Shown: one piece after another, positions 36,360 to 45,595 of the stretch | How the letters are laid out: the number at the start of each line of letters is the position of its first letter | Position numbering within the stretch: the first letter of the stretch is position 1 | Origin: Actinomycetota bacterium | GTDB taxonomy: Bacteria; Actinomycetota; Actinomycetes; Nanopelagicales; Nanopelagicaceae | Reading direction: 5' to 3' | NCBI GenBank assembly: GCA_009699205.1 | Contig: WLOP01000001.1 | Coordinates: 124,001 to 188,000 of the forward strand | Length of the DNA: 64,000 nt | The notes under the pieces: model-generated | The model's database searches: none | Seen by the model: only the letters and a program-made list of their open reading frames with translations | What the model was told of the DNA's origin: nothing | Position numbers and translations under genes: made by a program

Positions 36360-36594
36360 TATTACTCATCAGTATTTAATTTAGGAGAAGGGGCTATCCC
36401 TCATATATTGCAAAACACGTAAGCAATTTTGCGAAAACTCTTTATTTCTTACCCCGGTCGTGTAACTCTATGGCCCTCACATTGTGAGTGAAAAGAACAA
36501 CACTTAAGCCCCGACTCCCCGTATGGGTTGGGGCTTAAGTGTGCTTAAAGGGCCCAAAAGCATTGAATACGGGCGCTTCTTATATCCTTCTCCT
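36360..36594. other. Intergenic region between divergent PTS operon and nhaA with unexplained hairpins
   Basis: No protein gene is seen here. It holds CTCACA-T-TGTGAG (36476-36488), a 13-bp inverted repeat with arms ACACTTAAGCCCC and GGGGCTTAAGTGT (36500-36512 and 36530-36542), and GCAAAA/TTTTGC arms near 36410-36432. No T tract follows the large hairpin on the plus strand; the minus side reads GTTGTTCTTTTC. The nhaA promoter element TATCCT is at 36583-36588. Confidence 0.6.
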
Positions 36595-37599
36595 ATGGTT
36601 CGAAAAGTCTCTGACGCTATTCGCGGTTTTCTCGCTACCGAAAGCGCTGGAGGAATTCTTCTCCTTATCGCAACTTCGATAGCGATCGTCAGCGCCAATA
36701 CTTCACTATCTACAAATTATCTAAAATTCTGGAACCCGCTACAGAATTTTGCAAATACCTGGCTCATAAGTCTCTTCTTCTTTTTAGTCGGACTTGAGAT
36801 CAAGAGAGAATTTCTTTCTGGGAATTTACGTTCGTTCAAATCCGCTTCCCTCCCAATCTTCGCGGCTATGGGTGGAATGATCACGCCTGCTCTTATTTTC
36901 TCTTATATGAACCGTGCAAATGAGGCGGGACGGGGATGGGCAATTGCGATGCCTACCGACGTTGCCCTCGCAATAGGCATGCTTGCTCTCTTAGGTTCAC
37001 GTATAAATATCTCACTAAAGATATTTCTTCTCACTTTAGCCATAGCTGATGATCTAGGTTCGATCTTCATAATGGGAATCTTCTACTCGCAATCGATACA
37101 TCTCTCTGAAATCGCTTCAACTTTTGGCGCGGTAGCCCTGGCATGGGTGCTTCCATCTCGAGGGAAAATCACCACTGATCGACTCATCGAATTAATACAC
37201 CCTTGGAGCAGCTTCTTTGTTATTCCAGTTTTCGCTTTAGCGAATCTAGGAATCGCACTCTCTGGCCTCTCCCTCACCTCAGCTTGGGATTCACATGTAG
37301 TGCGAGGTTTGGTAGTAGCGCGGGTAATTGGCAAAATTGTTGGAATCACCTTTTTCGCTTGGTTTGTCGTGAAATTGGGCGTAGCTCGAAAACCAGATGA
37401 CTTAACTTTCATGGACATTGCTGGAGTCGGAGCCCTAGCTGGAATGGGGCTCACCGTTGCGCTCATTATCGCAAACTTAAGTTACCAATCCCCCGAGATG
37501 ATCTTGGATTCAAAAATTGGACTTCTTGTCACGGCGGTAATTTCGTCGGTTATTGGATTAGGAATTCTCTTGCTCTCTAATCAAACTCCTAGAAAGTAG
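36595..37599 (+). CDS. nhaA: Na+/H+ antiporter NhaA
   Basis: A 334-residue antiporter with about eleven to twelve helices that exports Na+ in exchange for protons. The Asp pair that binds the ion is in LTLAIADDLGSI; FFFLVGLEIKREFL and AMPTDVALAIGMLALLGSR are further NhaA signatures. ATG at 36595 was chosen because TATCCT lies 6 bases upstream (leaderless) and the Met precedes the family start; the upstream frame runs through the hairpin. Slightly shorter than E. coli NhaA. The last 42 bases overlap the convergent NCS1 permease gene. Confidence 0.94.
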   Translation: MVRKVSDAIRGFLATESAGGILLLIATSIAIVSANTSLSTNYLKFWNPLQNFANTWLISLFFFLVGLEIKREFLSGNLRSFKSASLPIFAAMGGMITPALIFSYMNRANEAGRGWAIAMPTDVALAIGMLALLGSRINISLKIFLLTLAIADDLGSIFIMGIFYSQSIHLSEIASTFGAVALAWVLPSRGKITTDRLIELIHPWSSFFVIPVFALANLGIALSGLSLTSAWDSHVVRGLVVARVIGKIVGITFFAWFVVKLGVARKPDDLTFMDIAGVGALAGMGLTVALIIANLSYQSPEMILDSKIGLLVTAVISSVIGLGILLLSNQTPRK

Positions 37600-38985
37600 A
37601 ATGTGTCCAAAAAATCCGATTACCAACGCTGCGATAACTCCGACATTTGCGTTGGCCCAAGATCCTGATTTGCCTCCTATCAGGCCCAACAAGAATCCCT
37701 GCCAAGATAACCACGATGCAAATGTATTAGTCACAAGACCCCAACCAATAACAGAGCCAACTATGACCAAAGCAATAGAACGCCTATTCCAGGCTCCATA
37801 ACGCCCATCAGCCTTAAACAAATCGGCCTCGCAATAATCTTCTCTACGCATGATGACATCCGCTACAAAAATCGCCGACCACACTGCGATTGGGACTCCA
37901 AGGGTTATTAAGAATCCCTGGAATGGGATTGCAAAATTAGGAGCAAACCAAACGATATAGATGGTTCCTAAACACATGATGACCGCATCGATAGACGCGG
38001 CAACATGCCTCTTCACCGGTACTCCGATAGAAACAAGTGCCAGACCTGATGAGTAAAGATCCAAAATCGCGCCACTTATTAAACCCAAAACCGCAACTGC
38101 AGCGAAGGGTAAGAGATACCACGCTGGAACCAAGGTTGTAAGTGCGCCAATCGGATCCATTCCGATCTTCTCGGCCAGCGAGGGATCGCTCCCTGACAGT
38201 GCTGAACCATAAATAACGAGGATCACCGGGACTATCGATGCTCCAAATACCGTCCAACCGATAACTCCCCTGCTGGATACGCTCCGTGGGAGATAGCGTG
38301 AATAATCCGCGGCAGAATTAACCCAACCTAAACCGATTCCGGTAATTCCAAATATTGTTGCTCCAACAACAGCTTGCACGGACCCGGGCTTGATTGCAGT
38401 GACTGCCTCCCAGTTCACGTAATGAAAAGTTAACCCGATATATCCGAGCGTCATAATTCCTGTTGCAACCGTCAATATCTTCTGCAGTTTCATGATCACA
38501 TGGAAGCCAAGGACTCCCCCAAATACAGTTAAGCTCACCGCAATAAGGAATCCAATTATTCTCGAAAGATTTGCCTCGACATTTCCAATGCGATTGAAAA
38601 CTGTCTCGGTAGCTAATGTCGCCAATGAAACTAAAACTGTCTCCCAACCCACAAATATCAAATACGACAGCACGGCGGGAAGAACGTTCCCTTTGACCCC
38701 GAATGCCGCGCGCGACAGAGTCATCGTTGGGGCATTTGATCTCTTACCTGCTAACGAACTCACTCCAACCAATAGAAAAGAGAGAACAACACCAATTAAT
38801 GCCGCAAAGGAAGCTTGTTGGAATGAAATTCCAAATCCTAGGAAGAAAGCGCCATAGGAAAGAGCCAACAAAGAGATATTCGCGCCGCACCATGGCCAGA
38901 AAAGATTGCGTGGGGTGCCCGATCTTTCGTTTTCGGAAATTACATTTATCGCATTACGCTCTATGCGAAAATCTGAATTCGTCAT
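37558..38985 (-). CDS. NCS1-family nucleobase/cytosine-type permease
   Basis: A 475-residue NCS1 transporter with about 12 helices. NLFWPWCGANISLLALSYGAF near the N-terminus, GKRSNAPTMTLSRAAFG, and GIGLGWVNSAADYSRYLPR are characteristic of CodB/Fur-type permeases for cytosine, purines, allantoin or related compounds, coupled to Na+ or H+. The substrate is not determined. GGGGAGAG precedes the ATG. Convergent with nhaA, sharing 42 coding bases; a Na+-coupled transporter beside a Na+ exporter is suggestive only. Confidence 0.9.
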   Translation of the reverse strand: MTNSDFRIERNAINVISENERSGTPRNLFWPWCGANISLLALSYGAFFLGFGISFQQASFAALIGVVLSFLLVGVSSLAGKRSNAPTMTLSRAAFGVKGNVLPAVLSYLIFVGWETVLVSLATLATETVFNRIGNVEANLSRIIGFLIAVSLTVFGGVLGFHVIMKLQKILTVATGIMTLGYIGLTFHYVNWEAVTAIKPGSVQAVVGATIFGITGIGLGWVNSAADYSRYLPRSVSSRGVIGWTVFGASIVPVILVIYGSALSGSDPSLAEKIGMDPIGALTTLVPAWYLLPFAAVAVLGLISGAILDLYSSGLALVSIGVPVKRHVAASIDAVIMCLGTIYIVWFAPNFAIPFQGFLITLGVPIAVWSAIFVADVIMRREDYCEADLFKADGRYGAWNRRSIALVIVGSVIGWGLVTNTFASWLSWQGFLLGLIGGKSGSWANANVGVIAALVIGFFGHILLSRSLIREQENS

Positions 38986-39072
38986 CTCTCCCCTTACGAC
39001 AATGGGACCATCCTACTTGCTCATCCTTTCCCGCGCGTATGCAGCAAACTTCCGTAGTAGTCTTGAGGACTT

Positions 39073-40812
39073 ATGTCTGTGATGAATCGCCTCGGTAACC
39101 GGACTCGAAGGACGCCATTTGATCACGTCCCTTTCGAAAATCCCGGGGTTCCAGACATATCTTCAGTTCCATCATTCCTTTTCTGGCTGGGTCGTAAGCA
39201 GTGGTGGATCATTCTTTCTGGCACTTTTTTTGGAATTATAAGTTTCTGCGCCTTAGCGATCATGCCTCGATTCTTAGGAAATGCGATTCAATCAATCACA
39301 GAAAAAGATTCCGCTTCAGTGCAACGGTGGGCGCTCACAATTATTGCGCTAGGTACCGTTCAATCATTTTCTGGCTTGTTCCGTCATCGACGAGCACTGG
39401 GCGGCTGGATTGTGACCGCAACGCGTTTACAACAAATCATTGCACGCAAAGCGGCGCAACTTGGCGCGGATTTGCCGCGTCTAGTTTCAACAGGTGAAGT
39501 GGTGGCAGTAAACAGTAATGACGTAGAACGTGTTGCCCGTGGATACGACATGATCCCCCGGTTAATTGGAGCGATTGTTTCTTTCATAGTTGTTGCGACC
39601 ATGTTGATCTCTGCTTCGCCAACAATCGGTTTGATGGTAACTATCGGTGTTCCAGTCATGGCAGTTGGAATCGCACCCATCATCAAACCTTTGCAAGCTC
39701 GTGAAACTGAGCAGAGGCGACGGTTGAGCATCGTTTCAAGTCTTGCGGCCGACACTGTTGCTGGCTTACGTGTTCTTCGAGGAATTGGCGGAGAAGATGC
39801 ATTTGTCGCACGATTTGAGAAAGCCTCTCAAGATGTGAGAGCGGCGGCTGTCCGAACTGCGCGAATGCGTTCCTTCCTAGAAGGGCTACAAGTAATACTT
39901 CCTGGTGCCCTCATTCTGGGTGTCATCACCCTTGGTGGATCAATGGTTCAAAAAGGGTCTATGCAGGTTGGAGAATTGCTTTCTTTCTACGGTTACAGCG
40001 CATTTCTTGTTTTGCCGCTAAAGGTTATGACTGAGAGTGCACAACGCCTTACCTCGGCGGTTGTTTCAGCTCGTCGAGTGATACATCTTCTTACCATTGA
40101 GCCCATCAATTTATGGGGCTCAGAGAAAACTCTCTCAGCCGACGCCACGTTGCTTGATCAGCAAACCGGGGTCGAAATTCAACCTGGTGAATCTATTGGA
40201 GTCGTGAGCGATGATTCAATCATTGCCGATGATCTTTGCGACCGACTCGGCGGGTATGTCAATGCAAATCGCGTTCTTTTTGGTGGCAAACCTCTGAGTT
40301 CATATACCCGAGAATTCATTCGTCAATCTATCTACGCCCACGAAAAAGATCCCGCAATCCTTTCTGGAACGATTGGATCGATTTTCGCAGTTCCACATTC
40401 AGGACGATTAACGATTCAAGACGCCCTAGATGCTGCATCAGGGCAAGACATTATCGATTCGTTGGAGGGAGAAGGCCTCGGGGCAGAAGTAGTAGAGCGG
40501 GGGCGCACTTTGAGTGGCGGTCAACGACAACGCCTGGCTCTGGCTCGCACTCTCTTCGTAGACGCACAGATTGCAATTTTGGATGATCCCACTAGCGCCG
40601 TAGATGCTCACACTGAAGTACGAATAGCTAAACGTGCCCTTGAAATACGTCAAGGTCTGAGCACTTTGATTTTAACAACCTCACCATTAATTCTTGATCG
40701 GGTTACACGCGTCATTCTTCTAGTCAATGGTGAAGTTGTCGACCAAGGTACCCACCTCGAACTCTTGGAAAGATCTGCGAAATATCGTGAGTTGGTGATC
40801 CGCGGTTCATGA
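39073..40812 (+). CDS. ABC exporter half-transporter, degenerate ATPase (no Walker A)
   Basis: A 579-residue type IV ABC exporter subunit: six-helix membrane domain (residues about 40-320) and an ATPase domain. The Walker A place reads GVVSDDSIIADDLCDRLGG, without the GxxGxGK[ST] loop. The signature LSGGQRQRLALAR is intact, Walker B is ILDDPTSAVD with Asp in place of the catalytic Glu, and the H-loop His is replaced (TTSPLIL). It overlaps the next half-transporter by 4 bases. So this chain should not hydrolyse ATP itself but supplies the signature motif to its partner's site. I recall similar Walker-A-less chains in other actinobacteria. Cargo unknown. Confidence 0.92.
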   Translation: MSVMNRLGNRTRRTPFDHVPFENPGVPDISSVPSFLFWLGRKQWWIILSGTFFGIISFCALAIMPRFLGNAIQSITEKDSASVQRWALTIIALGTVQSFSGLFRHRRALGGWIVTATRLQQIIARKAAQLGADLPRLVSTGEVVAVNSNDVERVARGYDMIPRLIGAIVSFIVVATMLISASPTIGLMVTIGVPVMAVGIAPIIKPLQARETEQRRRLSIVSSLAADTVAGLRVLRGIGGEDAFVARFEKASQDVRAAAVRTARMRSFLEGLQVILPGALILGVITLGGSMVQKGSMQVGELLSFYGYSAFLVLPLKVMTESAQRLTSAVVSARRVIHLLTIEPINLWGSEKTLSADATLLDQQTGVEIQPGESIGVVSDDSIIADDLCDRLGGYVNANRVLFGGKPLSSYTREFIRQSIYAHEKDPAILSGTIGSIFAVPHSGRLTIQDALDAASGQDIIDSLEGEGLGAEVVERGRTLSGGQRQRLALARTLFVDAQIAILDDPTSAVDAHTEVRIAKRALEIRQGLSTLILTTSPLILDRVTRVILLVNGEVVDQGTHLELLERSAKYRELVIRGS

Positions 40813-42650
40813 AAAGAAAATTTACTAATCAAGCTTATTTACCACCGAGTGCTTTCCCACCTCCACCACGAGGAACTGCAAGGGTCCCCAAGAATTTTGG
40901 ATTTGATCGTTCGTCCTCACGTCTTCCTATCGCCGGTAATAAGACTGTGAATAAGGAGATGTGGAACTTACTTAAATCACATCGCAAAGGATTTTTTATT
41001 GTCGCACTCTTAGAGCTAGGCACTGCTGGTTGCGCGCTAATATCTCCGAAAGTTTTTGGAAATCTCCTGGGTAAACTCTCTACTGATCCAAAGAGCGCGC
41101 AGATAAGTCTTACTGTTGCGATTGCAGGCGTTGCGCTTCTGTGCCAAACATTTTTTGCATACTGGACGCGAGTACAAGCCTCGACGTTGGGTGAATTTGT
41201 GCTCTCTTCTTTACGCGAAAGATTCCTAGAGCGGGTGGTCGAACTTCCTCCCAATATTGTTGAGCGTGCTGGTAGCGGCGAACTATTAAGTCGCACAACC
41301 ACAGATGTTGACCATGTGACCTGGGCAGTGAGGGATGCGATCCCAATCATCACCATATGCCTGGTATCAATAAGCACAATTGTTGTAGCCATTGGATTAA
41401 GTGCACCAATCTTTATGACTGCCGTGCTAGTTGGCTTACCATTTATCTTTGCAGCCTCGCGGCGTTATTTCAGGCGGTCCCCGCAGGCTTATCGTGTCGA
41501 ATCCTCATCGTATGCCCTCATGAATTCAGTTCTTGTCGAATCGACCGAATCTGGTCGCACCGTTGAAGCTCTCCGATTGGGTGAAAATCGAATCGAACGA
41601 AGCGATGCCGCACTTGGACGCTGGATCGAATGGGAACGCTACACACTTCGTTTACGTTCTCAATGGTTTCCCTTTGTTGAAATCAGCTACATCCTCCCTT
41701 TATCGGTAGTCATCCTCATTGGTTCTCATTACTTCGCCCTGGGTACGATGACAATCGCTCAGATAACAACTGCACTCCTATATTCACAAATGATGATCGA
41801 TCCACTTGAAGGGATTATGTGGTGGTTTGATGAATTGCAAAGCGGTCGTGCTTCTTTATCTCGAATTCTTGGTATTCACGAAGTTGATGAACGTGAAATT
41901 AGAGATTCCGATCCGGATGGATTTGATGTTCGTGGCAAAGATGTACGGTACGGATATAAACCTGGTATCGATGTACTCAAGGGACTCTCATTTCTGATTG
42001 AACCAGGAACCCGCGTAGCAATTGTTGGTCCCTCCGGTGCCGGTAAATCCACACTAGGGAAACTTCTGGCTGGTATTCAAACACCGCGCAGTGGTGAAGT
42101 GACTGTTGGTGGTTCGCAGATTGGCTACTTGCCCGTTGAGAAAGCGCGTACGCATGTAGCCCTGGTTACGCAAGAACATCACATCTTTGTGGGAACGCTA
42201 CGTCAAAATATTACACTCGCACATCCAGACGCTTCCGATCAAGAAGTTTGGGATGCGCTCACAGCAGTCGATGCTTTCGATTGGGCAAAGGATCTACCCC
42301 ACGGTCTTGAAACAATCGTTGGTACCGGCGGTGAAAGAGTCTTGGCGGCACAAGCGCAACAAATTGCACTTGCCCGCCTAGTTTTGGCCGATCCGCACAC
42401 GCTTATTCTTGATGAAGCTACTTCCCTGTTGGATCAGCGCGCTGCTCGACACCTAGAGTCTTCGCTATCAGCAGTCCTCAAAGGACGCACAGTTATAGCA
42501 ATTGCTCATCGCCTGCAAACGGCACATGATGCCGAGATCATTGCCGTCGTAGAAGATGGAAAGGTAACCGAGTGGGGTTCTCATGACCAATTAATGTTGG
42601 CGCAAGGTCCATACTCTCTTCTATGGCAATCATGGAGAGACGAAAGCTAG
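40809..42650 (+). CDS. ABC exporter half-transporter, catalytic partner
   Basis: A 613-residue partner subunit: about 70 N-terminal residues rich in Pro/Arg, six-helix membrane domain, then an ATPase with intact Walker A GPSGAGKST, Walker B LILDEATSLLD and switch His in AIAHRLQ. The signature is degenerate: VLAAQAQQIALAR instead of LSGGQxQRxALAR. Thus its Walker motifs pair with the good signature of the first subunit to make the only competent ATP site of the heterodimer. It shares its stop tetranucleotide CTAG with convergent sulP. Likely an exporter, by its fused architecture. Confidence 0.93.
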   Translation: MKRKFTNQAYLPPSAFPPPPRGTARVPKNFGFDRSSSRLPIAGNKTVNKEMWNLLKSHRKGFFIVALLELGTAGCALISPKVFGNLLGKLSTDPKSAQISLTVAIAGVALLCQTFFAYWTRVQASTLGEFVLSSLRERFLERVVELPPNIVERAGSGELLSRTTTDVDHVTWAVRDAIPIITICLVSISTIVVAIGLSAPIFMTAVLVGLPFIFAASRRYFRRSPQAYRVESSSYALMNSVLVESTESGRTVEALRLGENRIERSDAALGRWIEWERYTLRLRSQWFPFVEISYILPLSVVILIGSHYFALGTMTIAQITTALLYSQMMIDPLEGIMWWFDELQSGRASLSRILGIHEVDEREIRDSDPDGFDVRGKDVRYGYKPGIDVLKGLSFLIEPGTRVAIVGPSGAGKSTLGKLLAGIQTPRSGEVTVGGSQIGYLPVEKARTHVALVTQEHHIFVGTLRQNITLAHPDASDQEVWDALTAVDAFDWAKDLPHGLETIVGTGGERVLAAQAQQIALARLVLADPHTLILDEATSLLDQRAARHLESSLSAVLKGRTVIAIAHRLQTAHDAEIIAVVEDGKVTEWGSHDQLMLAQGPYSLLWQSWRDES

Positions 42651-43903
42651 ATCTTATGGGTTTTACGAAGTACTAAATAGAGAAATATACCTATACCAAT
42701 TCCCCAAATAAGGTCGATAGCTACGGTAGCTACTGCAGTGATAATCAAAACTGCAGCTTCTCCCTTGGTAGTCTGTAAAGATTCGCGAAGGGCTGCTGGA
42801 TTAAGAATTCGATAACTTGTTCCGATTAAAACACCTGCGATAGCAGCAGCTGGAATCTGACTGACCCAAGGCGCAGCAACTAGTGCGATGAAAAGAAGGA
42901 TGCACGCATGAACGATTGAAGCCATACGCGTTTTGGCGCGTGAACGAACATTCACGCTAGTTCGCGCGATTGCTCCAGTGGCCGGCAAACCTCCAAATAA
43001 GGAAGAGATTGCAGTGGCTACACCTTGACCGAATAATTCGCGATCTGGAGAAAAACGTGAGTCACCTTGCGCATGAACCATCCCGTCAGCTACGCGAGCC
43101 GATAGCAAAGATTCAATGGCGCATAGGAATGCAACTATGAACGCTGGCCACAGCAAATGGCCCAATTCGCCCAATTCGATTACGTTTCCACGCCAACTTC
43201 CGACGCTACGAGGGATTTCGCCGATTGTTTGTAGGGAGAGTGATCCGATTTTAACGACTACAAGAGCAACGACAATTGCCACGAAACTAGCTGGAATATG
43301 CATGCGAAATTTAAAGTGATGGGCCAATTTTGGGAAGGTAAACTTAACAACAAGGGTCAGAACTACTATTCCGATGCTTTGCCAATGAATGCCCAAATCG
43401 AGGGCGTTCTTTAAAGTGCCAAAGGCAATCGGTATGGTGCGGTCGCCGCTAGCTTTAGGAACACCAAAAGTTAATGGGATTTGTTGCAGAGCTATCACGC
43501 AAGCGATTCCCACTGTAAATCCTTCAACGACCCCCCAGGGAATTCGATTTATAGTGGCACCAAATCGCAGGAAAGCCATAAAAATAACCATCACTCCAGC
43601 TAGAAGTCCTAATGGGACCAAGGCCGTGATGCCGTATTTATTGATTATCGGAACAAGAATGACCGTCATGGCACCTGTAGGGCCACTCACCTGGTAATGA
43701 GACCCACCAAATATTGCCGCCAAAAACCCTGCGATAACTGCTGTAGTTAAACCCGCAGCGGCTGAAGCGCCAGAAGTAATTCCAAATCCTAAAGCTAAGG
43801 GCAGGGCTACAACTGCAACGGTAACTCCGGCGATTAAATCAGATAAAAAAGTTCGTTTCTTGAGATCGTAATCTTGGCGGCGCGGAAAAAGCTCTCTTAT
43901 CAA
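42647..43903 (-). CDS. SulP (SLC26) family anion transporter without STAS domain
   Basis: A 418-residue protein with the SulP membrane domain: FLSDLIAGVTVAVVALPLALGFGI, VSGPTGAMTVI and GLPATGAIARTSVNVRSRAKT are conserved. It ends at the last helix (LYLVLRKTHKI), so the usual cytosolic STAS domain is absent. It should transport sulfate, bicarbonate or a dicarboxylate. The ATG directly follows the stop of the CopC-like gene, so they share an operon. Compared with typical 480-570 residue proteins it is short, but the end looks natural and not frameshifted. Confidence 0.9.
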   Translation of the reverse strand: MIRELFPRRQDYDLKKRTFLSDLIAGVTVAVVALPLALGFGITSGASAAAGLTTAVIAGFLAAIFGGSHYQVSGPTGAMTVILVPIINKYGITALVPLGLLAGVMVIFMAFLRFGATINRIPWGVVEGFTVGIACVIALQQIPLTFGVPKASGDRTIPIAFGTLKNALDLGIHWQSIGIVVLTLVVKFTFPKLAHHFKFRMHIPASFVAIVVALVVVKIGSLSLQTIGEIPRSVGSWRGNVIELGELGHLLWPAFIVAFLCAIESLLSARVADGMVHAQGDSRFSPDRELFGQGVATAISSLFGGLPATGAIARTSVNVRSRAKTRMASIVHACILLFIALVAAPWVSQIPAAAIAGVLIGTSYRILNPAALRESLQTTKGEAAVLIITAVATVAIDLIWGIGIGIFLYLVLRKTHKI

Positions 43904-44515
43904 CTACTCTCCGCCTTCCGTCTCCTTACGTTTCCTCGTTGCTCGATACCATATCAGTACTGAAATAGTTCCCAAACTCAAAAAAATTGCGATATTCCCA
44001 TATGTACTCCAAAAATTTTTGGAATCGGACGGCATTTCCAACATCTCTTGAGGACTCATGGTCTCTGATGTAGTGACAGATGGAATTGCATCTGGAATAG
44101 CTGTAGTTGGATTTGTTACTTGAAAATAGTACTCCCCGGTGACGGGATGTCCGTCTTCTGAGACAATTCGAAAAGTTACATGAAATTTTCCCACGGGTGT
44201 CGTTTTTGAGAGCGTCACTTCTAATTTTCTACCGGCCACCTTTGAATCTTTATTATCAATTTGAACACCAGCTGAATCTTCTACAGTTATTGAATTTTCA
44301 CCCTTACCCAAGTCAATTAAATCGCCATCGAACTCAAGGACGACTGAGGCAGGGAGGGCGACCACCGTGCTGTCAGATTGAGGTGAACTCGAAATTAGGT
44401 CACCGTGGGCAGATGCGGGGACAGTTTGGAGCGCCAATAGAAGGGTTGTAAGAGCAAGTAGACGAAGATGCCGCCCAAAGAAGTTTTCTCTTTTCGCGCT
44501 CACGATCAAATGCAT
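43904..44515 (-). CDS. CopC-domain copper resistance protein, membrane anchored
   Basis: A 203-residue protein: signal peptide ending at VPASAHG, CopC-type beta domain starting HGDLISSSPQSDS with the N-terminal His expected to bind Cu(II), SEDGHPVTGEYYFQV with a second His, a Ser/Thr/Pro/Met-containing linker, and a C-terminal helix (IAIFLSLGTISVLIWY) with a charged tail. The start at 44515 is supported by TAACAT 6 bases upstream (leaderless). No CopD follows; instead the SulP gene follows directly. It may buffer copper for cytochrome oxidase, an inference. Confidence 0.88.
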   Translation of the reverse strand: MHLIVSAKRENFFGRHLRLLALTTLLLALQTVPASAHGDLISSSPQSDSTVVALPASVVLEFDGDLIDLGKGENSITVEDSAGVQIDNKDSKVAGRKLEVTLSKTTPVGKFHVTFRIVSEDGHPVTGEYYFQVTNPTTAIPDAIPSVTTSETMSPQEMLEMPSDSKNFWSTYGNIAIFLSLGTISVLIWYRATRKRKETEGGE

Positions 44516-44612
44516 ATCGGGATGTTATGGCATGCCTATGGCACCTGCATAATTCTCGCATTGAGCAAGTGGTGGTTTCCAAAATTGTGCCCTTCGTTGA
44601 TAAGGTTCCCGC

Positions 44613-44713
44613 AGGTCATGAGCGCCAGCGTTAAACCCCGGTTTGCTGGCCGACAACCCTCCATCGCGGTGGGGTGCTCCGGGTGAAGACCAGGTCATAG
44701 CGTTCGTTATGAC
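44613..44713 (+). ncRNA. SAM-IV riboswitch with adjacent hairpin
   Basis: The leader from GGTCATGAGCGCCAGCG (44614) through CGGTTTGCTGGCCGACAACC to GGTGGGGTGCTCCGGGTGA and GACCAGG (44693) matches the SAM-IV consensus known from actinobacterial sulfur genes: paired GGTC/GACC ends, the CCAGC/GCTGG stem and the GGGGTGC pseudoknot partner. A short hairpin GTCATA/TATGAC (44694-44713) follows and may be the expression platform. It should repress the amino acid transporter operon when S-adenosylmethionine is high. Confidence 0.92.
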
Positions 44714-44735
44714 AAGCGACGAAGAAAGGGAACTA

Positions 44736-45575
44736 ATGAAGATCTCGAAGAAAATTACAGTGGCTCTTGCCATCACTCTCTTAGCCACTGGGCTTGCATC
44801 TTGCGCAAAAGCAGAGCCAGTAGCTTGCTCCCCTGAAACAAATTCACTTGCCACTCTCACCCCAGGCACGTTAACCATCGCTACCGGCGAACCAGCCTAC
44901 GAGCCATGGGTTCTCAACGATGCTCCAGAGGCAGGCGAAGGCTTTGAAGCTGCAGTTGCTTACGCTGTGGCAAAACAACTTGGATTCGAAAACAAATGTG
45001 TGAAGTGGGTCCGCACTACATTTGATTCAGCAATCACACCTGGGGAAAAAACTTTTGACTTCAACATTCAGCAGTATTCGATTACTGATGAACGTGCGAA
45101 GGTTGTTGATTTCTCCAGCGCTTACTACTTCTCAAACCAAGCAATTGTTTCGGCCAAGGGAAGTAAAATTGAAGGCGTAACAACTATCGCTGGTCTCAAA
45201 GATGCCAAACTTGGCGCTGCCGTAGGTTCAACTTCACTGGACACCATTGAAGTTCAACTAGGGTTAAAAGCTCAAGTATTTAACGATAACGCTGCAGCGG
45301 TTGCGGCTCTCAAAAATGGCCAGATCGATGGTCTCGTTGTAGACCTTCCTACTGCTTTCTATCTAGCAGCAGCAGAAGTTGATAACGGAATCATCGTCGG
45401 TCAATTTGAAAATCGCGACGTTAATGACAAGGGCGCTGGATTGCTCCTTGCCAAAGACAGCCCTATCACTGCCTCTGTCACTGCAGCCCTCGATGCAATC
45501 CGCACAAGCGGTGAGCTTCAGGCAATTCAAGATAAATGGCTAACTACAGCAGCAGGAGCTCCGGTTCTTAAGTAG
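44736..45575 (+). CDS. ABC transporter substrate-binding lipoprotein (family 3, polar amino acid)
   Basis: A 279-residue solute-binding protein with lipobox LASC (residue 22 region, TGLASCAKAEP) and the family 3 fold: TIATGEPAYEPWVL, GFEAAVAYAVAKQLGF, DERAKVVDFSSAYYFSNQ, and LGAAVGSTS. These bind amino acids. The upstream SAM-IV riboswitch suggests methionine or a derivative, or cystine, as substrate. ATG at 44736 follows GAAAGGGAAC; the longer frame runs through the riboswitch. First gene of a four-gene operon. Confidence 0.93.
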   Translation: MKISKKITVALAITLLATGLASCAKAEPVACSPETNSLATLTPGTLTIATGEPAYEPWVLNDAPEAGEGFEAAVAYAVAKQLGFENKCVKWVRTTFDSAITPGEKTFDFNIQQYSITDERAKVVDFSSAYYFSNQAIVSAKGSKIEGVTTIAGLKDAKLGAAVGSTSLDTIEVQLGLKAQVFNDNAAAVAALKNGQIDGLVVDLPTAFYLAAAEVDNGIIVGQFENRDVNDKGAGLLLAKDSPITASVTAALDAIRTSGELQAIQDKWLTTAAGAPVLK

Positions 45576-45595
45576 AGCTGAAAACTAGCAACTCG

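Noticed and set aside
36500-36542. Large hairpin as terminator of the PTS operon or nhaA
   Set aside because: It lies upstream of both divergent genes and lacks a T tract on the plus strand, so it is reported as unexplained instead.
44643-44735. Longer start of the binding lipoprotein
   Set aside because: The extension reads through the SAM-IV riboswitch; the lipoprotein signal and ribosome binding site belong to the ATG at 44736.
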